Shown piece after piece: positions 1-5,896 of a DNA stretch of 5,958 bases; position 1 is the first letter of the stretch; the number at the start of each line of letters is the position of its first letter. The DNA is from Methanobacteriota archaeon. GTDB taxonomy: Archaea; Halobacteriota; Methanosarcinia; Methanosarcinales; Methanoperedenaceae. The stretch lies in NCBI GenBank assembly GCA_018899795.1, contig JAHIHJ010000330.1, positions 1-5,958 on the forward strand, written 5' to 3'. The notes beneath the pieces were generated by a model. It was not told the DNA's origin. It saw nothing but the letters and a program-made list of their open reading frames with translations, and ran no database searches. Position numbers and translations under genes: made by a program.

Positions 1-1371
1 ATGAAAGATCATGAAATTAAATTGATATATTCTGAAGAAGGGGTATCAGAGACCATTGGATACTCTTTAATACTCGCTATCGTTCTTGTCGCTGTGGGGG
101 TACTGGTCGTGATCGCATATCCCATACAATCCAATATCCAGGATACAGCATTCATTGAGAGCCAGATACAGGCGCTCACCATGCTGGACGGAAGGATCAG
201 TTCGGTGGCTCTGGGTTCGTCACCATCACAGTTAACGCGTATAAATTTGAATGGCGGCACCATGTATGTAAGAAATTACAGCGATAATTACCTGAATATA
301 ACTGTTACCAATCAGACCGGGTATTCCATTACGATTTTCAACAAAACACTCGGTTTGATAGAATATAAACTTGGCGAAAACAGGCTGATATATGAAAACG
401 GAGGGATGTTCAGGGTTTATCCAAATGGTGAGAGCGTGATGTTATCACCTCCTGAGTTCTATTTTAATGGCGAGACTCTTACATTTCCTGTAATAAGACT
501 GGATAATTCGGCGTCCGTTGGAGGGAAGGGTACGATTTCCGTCATGGCGCGTTCCGGAGAAGAAAAGAAGATAATTTATCCTGACCTGTCATCGAATTTC
601 CTCATGAACCCTATATATGGAAAACAGATAAAGATCAGGTTAAAGTCTGATAACTATAAAGCGTGGGGGAGGTATATTGAGGAACGGACGGATGCAGTCC
701 CTCTGACGAATGATGTTACTAAGGAAGTTGTGGTGTCATTTAATTCGAAACCTTCGGAAGGTCCTGTGGAACTGAAAGTTCCGATCGAAGTTTTCGGGCT
801 GGATACCACGAACAGTACACCTCTTACGCAGTTCAAGTTCAACCTGACTGGGGTTGGTAGTAATCTCAATATGATGCTAAGGGCTCCAGAATCGGATTCA
901 GAGATTTTTTCGATCCAGATCAAGAAAGCAACAGGAGTCGGGGAAGAGGGTGTCGTTGTGTATGTAAATTATAACAATGGCGGTGCCAACGAATCATGGT
1001 TCGCAAATAAACTGGCACTTATCACCACGGCTGATACGGCTACTGTTGATCTATTAAATGCAAGCGTAAATTCAAAATATAATACAAATGACCTCTCAGT
1101 GACATGGGAGAATGAAACCCCTCCGCTCTATAATAAGACATACATAAAAAATGATGGTGAAACGGTCCCCATCAATGTGGTCATGCAGCATTATATGAAA
1201 CTGGTAAGCCCCACCGGAACCTTCTCTATATATTCAGGAACAAAGACGAGCGATAAATGGGACGGTTTTAACGCGACCAATTCAACCTATACCCTTTCCT
1301 ATTCCATTATGCCCCCGAACATTAACTACCTGCACATCGTGGACCATGCAGTGAACGTCACCCTCTCTTAG
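1..1371 (+). CDS. Pilin-like, membrane-anchored extracellular protein
   Basis: A 456-aa protein of unknown specific function. The N-terminus resembles archaeal type IV pilin-like proteins: a short polar leader (residues 1-13), then EEGVSETIGYSLILAIVLVA, with a Gly at 14, a Glu at 17 and one hydrophobic helix (about 19-40). The rest is a beta-rich, Ser/Thr/Asn-rich ectodomain with no further membrane segment. I count 13 N-X-S/T sequons, the last at the C-terminal NVT, so archaeal-type N-glycosylation outside the cell is likely. Processing by an archaeal prepilin peptidase near Gly14 is possible, but the usual basic residue just before the site is replaced by Glu-Glu, so the helix could equally be an uncleaved anchor. 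At 456 aa it is much longer than a typical structural pilin and may be a minor pilin or adhesin-like surface protein. The ATG is the first base of the window, so the promoter and any upstream in-frame start cannot be seen. It converges on the permease operon. Confidence 0.8.
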   Translation: MKDHEIKLIYSEEGVSETIGYSLILAIVLVAVGVLVVIAYPIQSNIQDTAFIESQIQALTMLDGRISSVALGSSPSQLTRINLNGGTMYVRNYSDNYLNITVTNQTGYSITIFNKTLGLIEYKLGENRLIYENGGMFRVYPNGESVMLSPPEFYFNGETLTFPVIRLDNSASVGGKGTISVMARSGEEKKIIYPDLSSNFLMNPIYGKQIKIRLKSDNYKAWGRYIEERTDAVPLTNDVTKEVVVSFNSKPSEGPVELKVPIEVFGLDTTNSTPLTQFKFNLTGVGSNLNMMLRAPESDSEIFSIQIKKATGVGEEGVVVYVNYNNGGANESWFANKLALITTADTATVDLLNASVNSKYNTNDLSVTWENETPPLYNKTYIKNDGETVPINVVMQHYMKLVSPTGTFSIYSGTKTSDKWDGFNATNSTYTLSYSIMPPNINYLHIVDHAVNVTLS

Positions 1372-1385
1372 GCGTTCACTTTTTT
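1350..1385 (+). terminator. Stem-loop plus T6 terminator spanning the stop codon
   Basis: AGTGAACG (1350-1357) pairs perfectly with CGTTCACT (1373-1380), an 8-bp stem with a 15-base loop. A run of six T (1380-1385) overlaps the last stem base. The left arm lies in the last codons of the pilin-like gene and the stop codon (1369-1371) is in the loop. Archaeal RNA polymerase terminates mainly on T-tracts, so the T6 may matter more than the stem. Confidence 0.55.
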
Positions 1386-1400
1386 CCCTGTTCACATTGG

Positions 1401-1435
1401 AAAAGATGACGGAGATACCACGATTTTACCTCCGT
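1401..1435 (-). terminator. Weak candidate terminator for the permease operon
   Basis: ACGGAG (1409-1414) and CTCCGT (1430-1435) form a 6-bp stem with a 15-base loop. Read on the minus strand, the stem begins 15 bases after the stop codon of the second permease and is followed within a few bases by TTTT (complement of 1401-1404). The short stem and short T-run make this much weaker than the converging terminator beside it. Confidence 0.3.
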
Positions 1436-1450
1436 TTGTAGCATCCCGCA

Positions 1451-2491
1451 TTATCCCCTCATCCTGCCGGCATAAATATACAGTGGTACAGCCGCGACCA
1501 TATACGCCGCGCAGCCGGCAAGCGCCTCTGCGCCCCCTGCCGCGCCTGATGAAAGCCTTGTTACAAGGTTAAAGGGTGAATCAGCGAACAGGTATGCGCC
1601 CAGGAATAAGAAAATAAGGATCAGTGAATATAAATATTGTGAGATCGTCCTGTCCCTGTATTTTACTGCAATAATGGCGCCTAGAATGACTATAACAACA
1701 GCTGTCACGGTCGCTACAAGCAGTATGCCAGGGATATTATGCACCGCGATACGGTTTATGCCCACAAGAGCCAGCCACAGGAGCGCCTGCATGGGGACTA
1801 TGAGCACAGCCACGAGCATCTTGCCATTCATGATCTGGGAAAAGGACATTGGAGCCACCTCAAGCAGTTCCATCGTCCTTCGTTCGTACTCTTCTGTGAC
1901 CATGTCTATGATAAGACCGCCTGAGATAAAGACCGGAGTGAAGACAAGGAGGGGGATGAGTATCCCGTAGATGAATTCAAAGTATGTTGACGTTTTCTTC
2001 AGTTCCTCATCAACATAAAGCCTCACAGGCTCAAAACCGATGCGCGGTGCTCTCACGTCGCGGACATATGATTCAAACGCCTCAAGCGGCTTTTTCAACT
2101 GCAGGGTGGCAAGGGTGCCCCTGATATCAGAAACGGGCAGGTATAGCTCCAGTTGTATGATATCGCTGCCCGATGAAGCCGCGGGCGGGACAACAAGGAC
2201 GGCATCTATCCTGTTATTGTTAAAATCTGAAAGGGCTGTATCAAGATCCTGATAATAGCGGGGTCTTATGTGACTCTCCCGCAGGAACTGTCTTAGTTCC
2301 CCCCCATCTCCAATAACCCCTATCTTTCCTCTCTCCATATCATACCTGTTAAGAGCGGACGGGTCAAAGAACGAAGCGAGCCCGATGACGAGAAGAGATG
2401 AGAACGAGGCTATCAGGAGCTGGATTATCATCGCAAGGATGAGTGTTTTCTCAAGAAGGAGCGATTTCCACTCCTTCCTGGCGATTATCAT
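1451..2491 (-). CDS. ABC-2 type transporter permease (NatB-like)
   Basis: A 346-aa integral membrane subunit of an ABC exporter. It has the ABC-2 membrane layout: a basic N-terminus (IARKEWKSLL), TM1 about 17-40, a soluble extracytoplasmic domain about 45-170, then five helices (about 172-196, 225-247, 254-276, 285-303, 322-341). The loop after TM2 carries the family hallmark TEEYERRTMELLEVAPMS (199-216), the cytoplasmic segment expected to contact the ATPase. I chose the ATG at 2491 because MIIARKEWKSLL is a typical family N-terminus and it lies 4 bases after the upstream stop (2498-2496), which suggests translational coupling. An in-frame ATG at 2557 would add 22 residues and overlap the upstream gene by 62 bases, which is less likely. 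No good Shine-Dalgarno sits at normal spacing; a G-rich run at 2511-2516 is too far. It probably heterodimerises with the larger permease and uses the divergent ATPase. The substrate is unknown; NatB-like describes family, not proven sodium export. Confidence 0.88.
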   Translation of the reverse strand: MIIARKEWKSLLLEKTLILAMIIQLLIASFSSLLVIGLASFFDPSALNRYDMERGKIGVIGDGGELRQFLRESHIRPRYYQDLDTALSDFNNNRIDAVLVVPPAASSGSDIIQLELYLPVSDIRGTLATLQLKKPLEAFESYVRDVRAPRIGFEPVRLYVDEELKKTSTYFEFIYGILIPLLVFTPVFISGGLIIDMVTEEYERRTMELLEVAPMSFSQIMNGKMLVAVLIVPMQALLWLALVGINRIAVHNIPGILLVATVTAVVIVILGAIIAVKYRDRTISQYLYSLILIFLFLGAYLFADSPFNLVTRLSSGAAGGAEALAGCAAYMVAAVPLYIYAGRMRG

Positions 2492-2495
2492 AGTT

Positions 2496-4262
2496 TTACC
2501 CAGAAAAAACCCCCCTGACGATATAAAGGTTATAACCCGCATGTACAACAGTTGCAAGTATCACAGACAGGATGTATTTCCCTGTGCCAAGATACCTTAA
2601 ACCCAGGGCTGATATCATGGCTCCAGAAACATGCAGAATGAATGGGAATACCAGAAGACCTATGCCCATTGCAGACCCGAACACGGAGCCTGAGATGCCG
2701 GCTATGACCGCAAGCAAGAGAAGCTTTTCACCTAAGAAAAAACCTGTGCCTGAAGATATCCCTGCTTTTATCGCGGTGCGCGTATCAATAACTGACATTT
2801 TCCTTGAGAATGCGGTGTATATGCCCACTGATTTTACCACTTCTTCTATGAACGCTGCCATGAAAATGAAAACCACTATCCCGATCCTGATGGGAAAATT
2901 GAACATCACCACTATCAATATCAACTGGACTGAATACACAAGCGGTAAAAGCGCGATGCTTAAAAAGAAGATCGGTGCAGGTATGCGCTGAAGGAAGACC
3001 TGGACAGAATCCAATAATTTTCCTTTGACCGATCTCTGGGTGAACAGGTCTTCTTCCCGGTAAATGAAGATGCCGAATGTAAAAATGAGAATAGAGACAA
3101 GGTAGAATGGCAGGGTGGAGAACAGGTATTCCTGTGCTGTAACAGCTTCTGCCTCGAGCATTTTTACCACAAGGGTCATGGGAGAGATCATGCTTATGGC
3201 ATGGATATTGGAAAACATTGCAGGAAGGAAGATGTATCCTGAGAGGCTGACAGAAAGGAAGACCAGCACAAATGTCAGTTCCTTGAAGCTCCGGGATATT
3301 ATGGCGCCAAGGAAAGCCGTTGACAGGAACATGAGAACCATGGGCAGAAGGATCAGAAGCATCCATAAATTGCCGCCGATATACAGAGCTATACCTCCCA
3401 TCAGGACAAGCGTTAGCACAAGATACGGGACAAGCTTTCCGAGAACTATTTCCCATGAACTCACGGGAGAAACGAGCAGCAGTTCCCCTTTTCTCTTCAC
3501 CCTTTCTTCCATGATGCTGGCTGAAAAGAGCTGGGCTATGAAATACATCGGGAAGATGAACAGAAAGCTTAAGACCACGGATCTGAAGGGGATGGGCGGA
3601 TTGAAATGCGATGGGGTTGAAAGGGCATTCTCTTTTATGGGTAGGACATTTTTCTGAGTTTTCACTTCGCTTATTGATGGGGTTGGAGCTGTCCCTTTTA
3701 CTGGTGTTCCTGCGGACGCGGGGGTAGGGGCAGGAGAGGTAATCGTTTCGGGTGAGGGTTCAAATTCAGGTTCAAGTTCAGGCAATTTCTGGAGTGATGG
3801 CGCAGCAAATGCCTGTTCCCTTGGGATGTTATTTATCGTTATCCATACCGGGAAAGTATTATTCAGGTCATTGTATGACAAAAGCCTGTTCTCATCATAT
3901 TTTATAACTGCTTTATCCAGAGCGTCCATAGCTGAGATCGATCTTTCAGAGCCCTGGAAGCTGACATTTTGCCCGATTATCAGGATGTCAAAACCGCCTT
4001 GCTGGAACATCTCTCTTGCTTTTGCTTCTTCAGCTATATAAACCTCAAATTTACTATCCGTCCCCACCACCGACCCAATTTCAGGGTCTGTTGCCACCAC
4101 TTTGTAGAGATTATCGTTAAGGTGGAAGCCGTATTGTGCTATAAAAAATGAGACTATTCCTATCAGTAAGACGAGCAGTAGAGAAAAAGCAATGGTCTTT
4201 TTCCCGAAACCTCGCTTTGTCCGTCTCAATTCCCATTTAGAAATGGTCAGTAAACCCATCAC
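2496..4262 (-). CDS. ABC-2 permease fused to PrsW-like intramembrane protease domain
   Basis: A 588-aa membrane protein with two parts. Residues 1-401 are an ABC-2 permease: basic N-terminus, TM1 24-43, extracytoplasmic domain 44-226 with a Pro/Glu/Thr-rich linker (about 158-225), then five helices (about 228-249, 276-296, 300-322, 328-348, 381-401). The family loop MEERVKRKGELLLVSPVSS is at 251-269. After a polar linker (402-427), residues 428-588 form about five more helices holding the PrsW-family pattern: EEVVK (E473, E474, K477), FFLGE (E512), H544 in HVSGAM, and H574/N578 in HAGYN. PrsW proteins are polytopic proteases; the B. subtilis member makes the first cut in an anti-sigma factor. 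The Lys after EExx favours PrsW over CPBP/Abi enzymes, which have EExxxR. At about 160 residues the domain is short for the family, so activity is unproven. The start is GTG at 4262; the next codon is ATG (4259), which fits the leaderless promoter better and changes one residue. First gene of the operon. Confidence 0.88.
   Translation of the reverse strand: MMGLLTISKWELRRTKRGFGKKTIAFSLLLVLLIGIVSFFIAQYGFHLNDNLYKVVATDPEIGSVVGTDSKFEVYIAEEAKAREMFQQGGFDILIIGQNVSFQGSERSISAMDALDKAVIKYDENRLLSYNDLNNTFPVWITINNIPREQAFAAPSLQKLPELEPEFEPSPETITSPAPTPASAGTPVKGTAPTPSISEVKTQKNVLPIKENALSTPSHFNPPIPFRSVVLSFLFIFPMYFIAQLFSASIMEERVKRKGELLLVSPVSSWEIVLGKLVPYLVLTLVLMGGIALYIGGNLWMLLILLPMVLMFLSTAFLGAIISRSFKELTFVLVFLSVSLSGYIFLPAMFSNIHAISMISPMTLVVKMLEAEAVTAQEYLFSTLPFYLVSILIFTFGIFIYREEDLFTQRSVKGKLLDSVQVFLQRIPAPIFFLSIALLPLVYSVQLILIVVMFNFPIRIGIVVFIFMAAFIEEVVKSVGIYTAFSRKMSVIDTRTAIKAGISSGTGFFLGEKLLLLAVIAGISGSVFGSAMGIGLLVFPFILHVSGAMISALGLRYLGTGKYILSVILATVVHAGYNLYIVRGVFSG
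3759..3782. repeat. Imperfect hexanucleotide tandem repeat (4 units)
   Basis: The + strand reads TTCAAA, TTCAGG, TTCAAG, TTCAGG back to back. On the coding minus strand each unit is two codons, giving P-E-L-E-P-E-F-E (residues 161-168 of the fused permease), the start of its low-complexity linker. Gain or loss of a unit would keep the frame and only lengthen or shorten the linker. Confidence 0.6.
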
Positions 4263-4296
4263 ATTTATATTACTTCGTGATTAAATAATAGTTTCT
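4263..4296. promoter_or_regulatory. Divergent promoter region, ATPase versus permease operon
   Basis: All 34 bases between the two divergent starts are AT-rich. For the ATPase, TTTATAT (4264-4270) is centred 30 bases ahead of its ATG. For the permease operon, the minus strand carries ATTTAAT (complement of 4280-4286), centred about 24 bases ahead of the ATG at 4259. Neither start has a Shine-Dalgarno sequence. With archaeal TATA boxes usually centred about 26 bases before the transcription start, both transcripts would be leaderless or nearly so, and each TATA box sits in or beside the other gene's initiation region. The sequence match is visible; promoter use is inferred. Confidence 0.55.
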
Positions 4297-5178
4297 ATGA
4301 ATGAGATTTCGGTGAGCAGACTGAGAAAAGTTTACGATGGTCACATTGCTGTGGATTCTCTTGATTTTGATGTAAAAAAAGGTGAGATATTGGGCATCGT
4401 GGGACCCAACGGCGCGGGAAAGACGACCACACTGAAAATGCTTTCAGGGCTTATTGTCCCGACGCAGGGGAGTATAACGATACAGGGAATGGATTATAAA
4501 AAGAATGCAAAGAAGATAAAACAGAAGCTTGGGTTCCTGCCTGAGGAGAGCCCGCTGTACGAAGGTATGACGGCGGATGATTACCTCATGTTCTTTTCAG
4601 AGATATACGGCATCGACAAAAGCGCTGCATCAGCAAGGATCAAAGAGCTCCTTACGGCGCTTCGGCTTGATGCGCGTGATAAGAAGATAGGCGAGATGTC
4701 AAAAGGGATGCAGAGGAAGGTCGCCATAGCAAGGGCGCTTATAAACGATCCTGAATACCTTGTCCTTGATGAGATGACATCGGGTCTTGACCCAACGACT
4801 TCAAAGTACCTGGCGGATTTTATTGCAGACCTGGGAAAGCACGGAAAGACCATCGTTTTCAGCGCTCATAACCTGTACCAGGTGGAAAGCCTGTGCGACC
4901 GGGTGCTTATCATGAACGCGGGGCTCGAGGTGGCAAGCGGGACGATGGGTGAGATCAAAAGATCGTGCAGCGCAGTAGAATATGTGGTAGAGTTCAGCGT
5001 GGATGAGAGCGTTGATTTTGAGGCTGTCAGGAAAAACGGGCATTTCATGGCAAGGACGAATGACATTGAGGAGTTCAACAGGATTACGGGCTGGGTGACG
5101 AAGCATAACGGGAAGATAATCGATATAAAGACAGTGGAGCCCTCGCTTGAGGAGATATTTTTGAAACTGATGGGTTAG
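4297..5178 (+). CDS. ABC transporter ATP-binding protein (NatA/CcmA type)
   Basis: A 293-aa cytoplasmic ATPase, the normal length for subunits that pair with ABC-2 permeases. Motifs in order: Walker A GPNGAGKT (36-43); a Q-loop region LPEES (81-85) with Glu where classical proteins have Gln, as is common in NatA-type ATPases; signature MSKGMQ (134-139), the family's form of LSGGQ; Walker B YLVLDE (154-159) with catalytic E159; D-loop SGLDP (162-166); and H-loop H191 in SAHNLYQVESLCDRV. The C-terminal region (about 225-293) ends in EPSLEEIFLKLMG, the usual closing motif of this class. Walker B is followed by Met-Thr rather than the common Pro-Thr. It should energise the two permeases encoded divergently across 34 bp, since no other permease is nearby. 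The ATG at 4297 is chosen for its complete N-terminal strand and the TATA-like box 30 bases upstream. The substrate is unknown. Confidence 0.95.
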   Translation: MNEISVSRLRKVYDGHIAVDSLDFDVKKGEILGIVGPNGAGKTTTLKMLSGLIVPTQGSITIQGMDYKKNAKKIKQKLGFLPEESPLYEGMTADDYLMFFSEIYGIDKSAASARIKELLTALRLDARDKKIGEMSKGMQRKVAIARALINDPEYLVLDEMTSGLDPTTSKYLADFIADLGKHGKTIVFSAHNLYQVESLCDRVLIMNAGLEVASGTMGEIKRSCSAVEYVVEFSVDESVDFEAVRKNGHFMARTNDIEEFNRITGWVTKHNGKIIDIKTVEPSLEEIFLKLMG

Positions 5179-5181
5179 TTC

Positions 5182-5190
5182 ATATTTATT
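5182..5190 (+). promoter_or_regulatory. TATA-like box for nth
   Basis: ATATTTATT lies in the 35-base gap after the ATPase stop, centred 28 bases ahead of the nth ATG. This fits a leaderless archaeal promoter, as does the lack of a Shine-Dalgarno sequence before the ATG. nth may therefore be transcribed on its own, although read-through from the ATPase gene is not excluded because no terminator is visible between them. Confidence 0.45.
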
Positions 5191-5213
5191 ATTACAGGCG
5201 TCTAATTACACGC

Positions 5214-5828
5214 ATGACCATTGATACCATTATTTCGCGCCTGAAAGAACGATACCCTCCAGGCAAATTCGGCTCACGCGACCCTTTCCACGTTCTGATC
5301 GCCACTGTACTTTCCCAGCGCACGCGCGACGAGGTCACGGACAGGGCTTCAGAAAGACTCTTTGCGAAATATACCACATGCATCGAGCTTGCCCGCGCCG
5401 ATACCGGCGATATCGAGGAGCTGATACGCGATGTCGGCTTCTACCGCACAAAAGCGCCGCGCGTTAAGGAGATCGCGCGAATAATAGATAACGATCTCAA
5501 AGGCAAAGTCCCAGATGACATAGAGTCTCTCCTTCTTCTTCCAGGCGTGGGGAGAAAGACCGCGAACTGTGTGCTTGTTTATGGTTTCGGGATGGATGCT
5601 GTGGCAGTGGATACCCATGTCCACAGGATATCTAACAGGCTGGGAATTGTGATGACAAAAACGCCGGAGGAGACTGAAACAGAGCTTCGCCGCGTTCTCC
5701 CGAAGAGGCACTGGAAGGACATAAATGAGCTTCTGGTGAGGTTCGGTCAGGATATATGCAGACCTATAGGTCAGAAATGTCCTCTATGCCCTGTTTCAAA
5801 TCTCTGCCCATCGAGGAAAAATAAGTAA
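5214..5828 (+). CDS. nth: Endonuclease III (DNA glycosylase/AP lyase)
   Basis: A 204-aa base-excision repair enzyme that removes oxidised pyrimidines and nicks the abasic site by beta-elimination. The helix-hairpin-helix reads LLPGVGRKTANCVL (108-121), with K115 the expected Schiff-base lysine (K120 of the E. coli enzyme). D133 in AVDTHVHRISNRLG is the expected catalytic aspartate (E. coli D138). The C-terminal cysteines C182, C189, C192 and C198 have the C-x6-C-x2-C-x5-C spacing of the family's [4Fe-4S] cluster. The early motif ATVLSQRTRD (30-39) matches the family's LSAQTTD-like segment. Length is close to the usual 210 aa and nothing essential is missing. The ATG at 5214 is the first usable start, 28 bases after a TATA-like box. 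Arginine codons change along the gene: 10 of 12 are CGN up to residue 89, only 2 of 9 after. It follows the ATPase by 35 bases but has no evident link to transport. Confidence 0.96.
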   Translation: MTIDTIISRLKERYPPGKFGSRDPFHVLIATVLSQRTRDEVTDRASERLFAKYTTCIELARADTGDIEELIRDVGFYRTKAPRVKEIARIIDNDLKGKVPDDIESLLLLPGVGRKTANCVLVYGFGMDAVAVDTHVHRISNRLGIVMTKTPEETETELRRVLPKRHWKDINELLVRFGQDICRPIGQKCPLCPVSNLCPSRKNK

Positions 5829-5857
5829 AAAATGTTATGCAGTTCTAAATCATTCCA

Positions 5858-5868
5858 TTAAATATATT
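5858..5868 (+). promoter_or_regulatory. TATA-like box for pyrG
   Basis: TTAAATATATT is the best archaeal TATA match in the window, centred 32 bases ahead of the pyrG ATG in the 66-base gap after nth. A start of transcription about 26 bases downstream would fall near 5889, giving a leader of only about 6 bases. No clear terminator for nth is seen in the same gap. Confidence 0.55.
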
Positions 5869-5872
5869 GCCG

Positions 5873-5896
5873 ATGCTTGCCTAAAAAGGCAGGCAT
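5873..5896. promoter_or_regulatory. Inverted repeat overlapping the pyrG start codon
   Basis: ATGCTTGCC (5873-5881) and GGCAGGCAT (5888-5896) form a 9-bp inverted repeat with one T/G wobble and a 6-base TAAAAA spacer. The right arm includes the first two bases of the pyrG ATG. Given the TATA-like box at 5858-5868, it would straddle the expected transcription start, a typical place for an archaeal repressor operator. If transcription began further upstream it could instead form an RNA hairpin hiding the start codon. There is no T-run after it, so it is not a convincing terminator for nth. Confidence 0.45.

Noticed and set aside
2492..2557. An upstream in-frame ATG that would extend the second permease by 22 residues
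   Set aside because: It would overlap the first permease by 62 bases, and the added residues do not fit an ABC-2 N-terminus. The ATG at 2491 gives the typical basic start and lies 4 bases after the upstream stop.
2496..2991. CPBP/Abi (type II CAAX-like) protease as the identity of the fused domain
   Set aside because: The first motif is EEVVK, with Lys at the position typical of PrsW, rather than EExxxR. The families are related, so a profile search could still overturn this.
2785..3456. A 223-codon open frame on the minus strand
   Set aside because: It lies wholly inside the fused permease gene on the same strand in another frame. Its translation is rich in His, Cys and Pro with no coherent membrane or domain pattern, while the overlapping frame has clear family motifs.
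3115..3657. A 180-codon open frame on the plus strand (and a similar one at 2572-2991)
   Set aside because: Both are antisense to the fused permease, low in recognisable structure and rich in Met, Arg, Ser and Thr, as expected from the complement of a hydrophobic membrane protein.
1451..4262. The two permeases as halves of one gene split by a frameshift
   Set aside because: Each has its own basic N-terminus, TM1, extracytoplasmic domain and ABC-2 loop motif, and the first ends with a complete C-terminal domain. They are two full subunits.
5829..5894. A small RNA or tRNA in the gap before pyrG
   Set aside because: The 66 bases hold only a TATA-like box and the inverted repeat; no cloverleaf, TTCRA arm or conserved RNA fold is visible.
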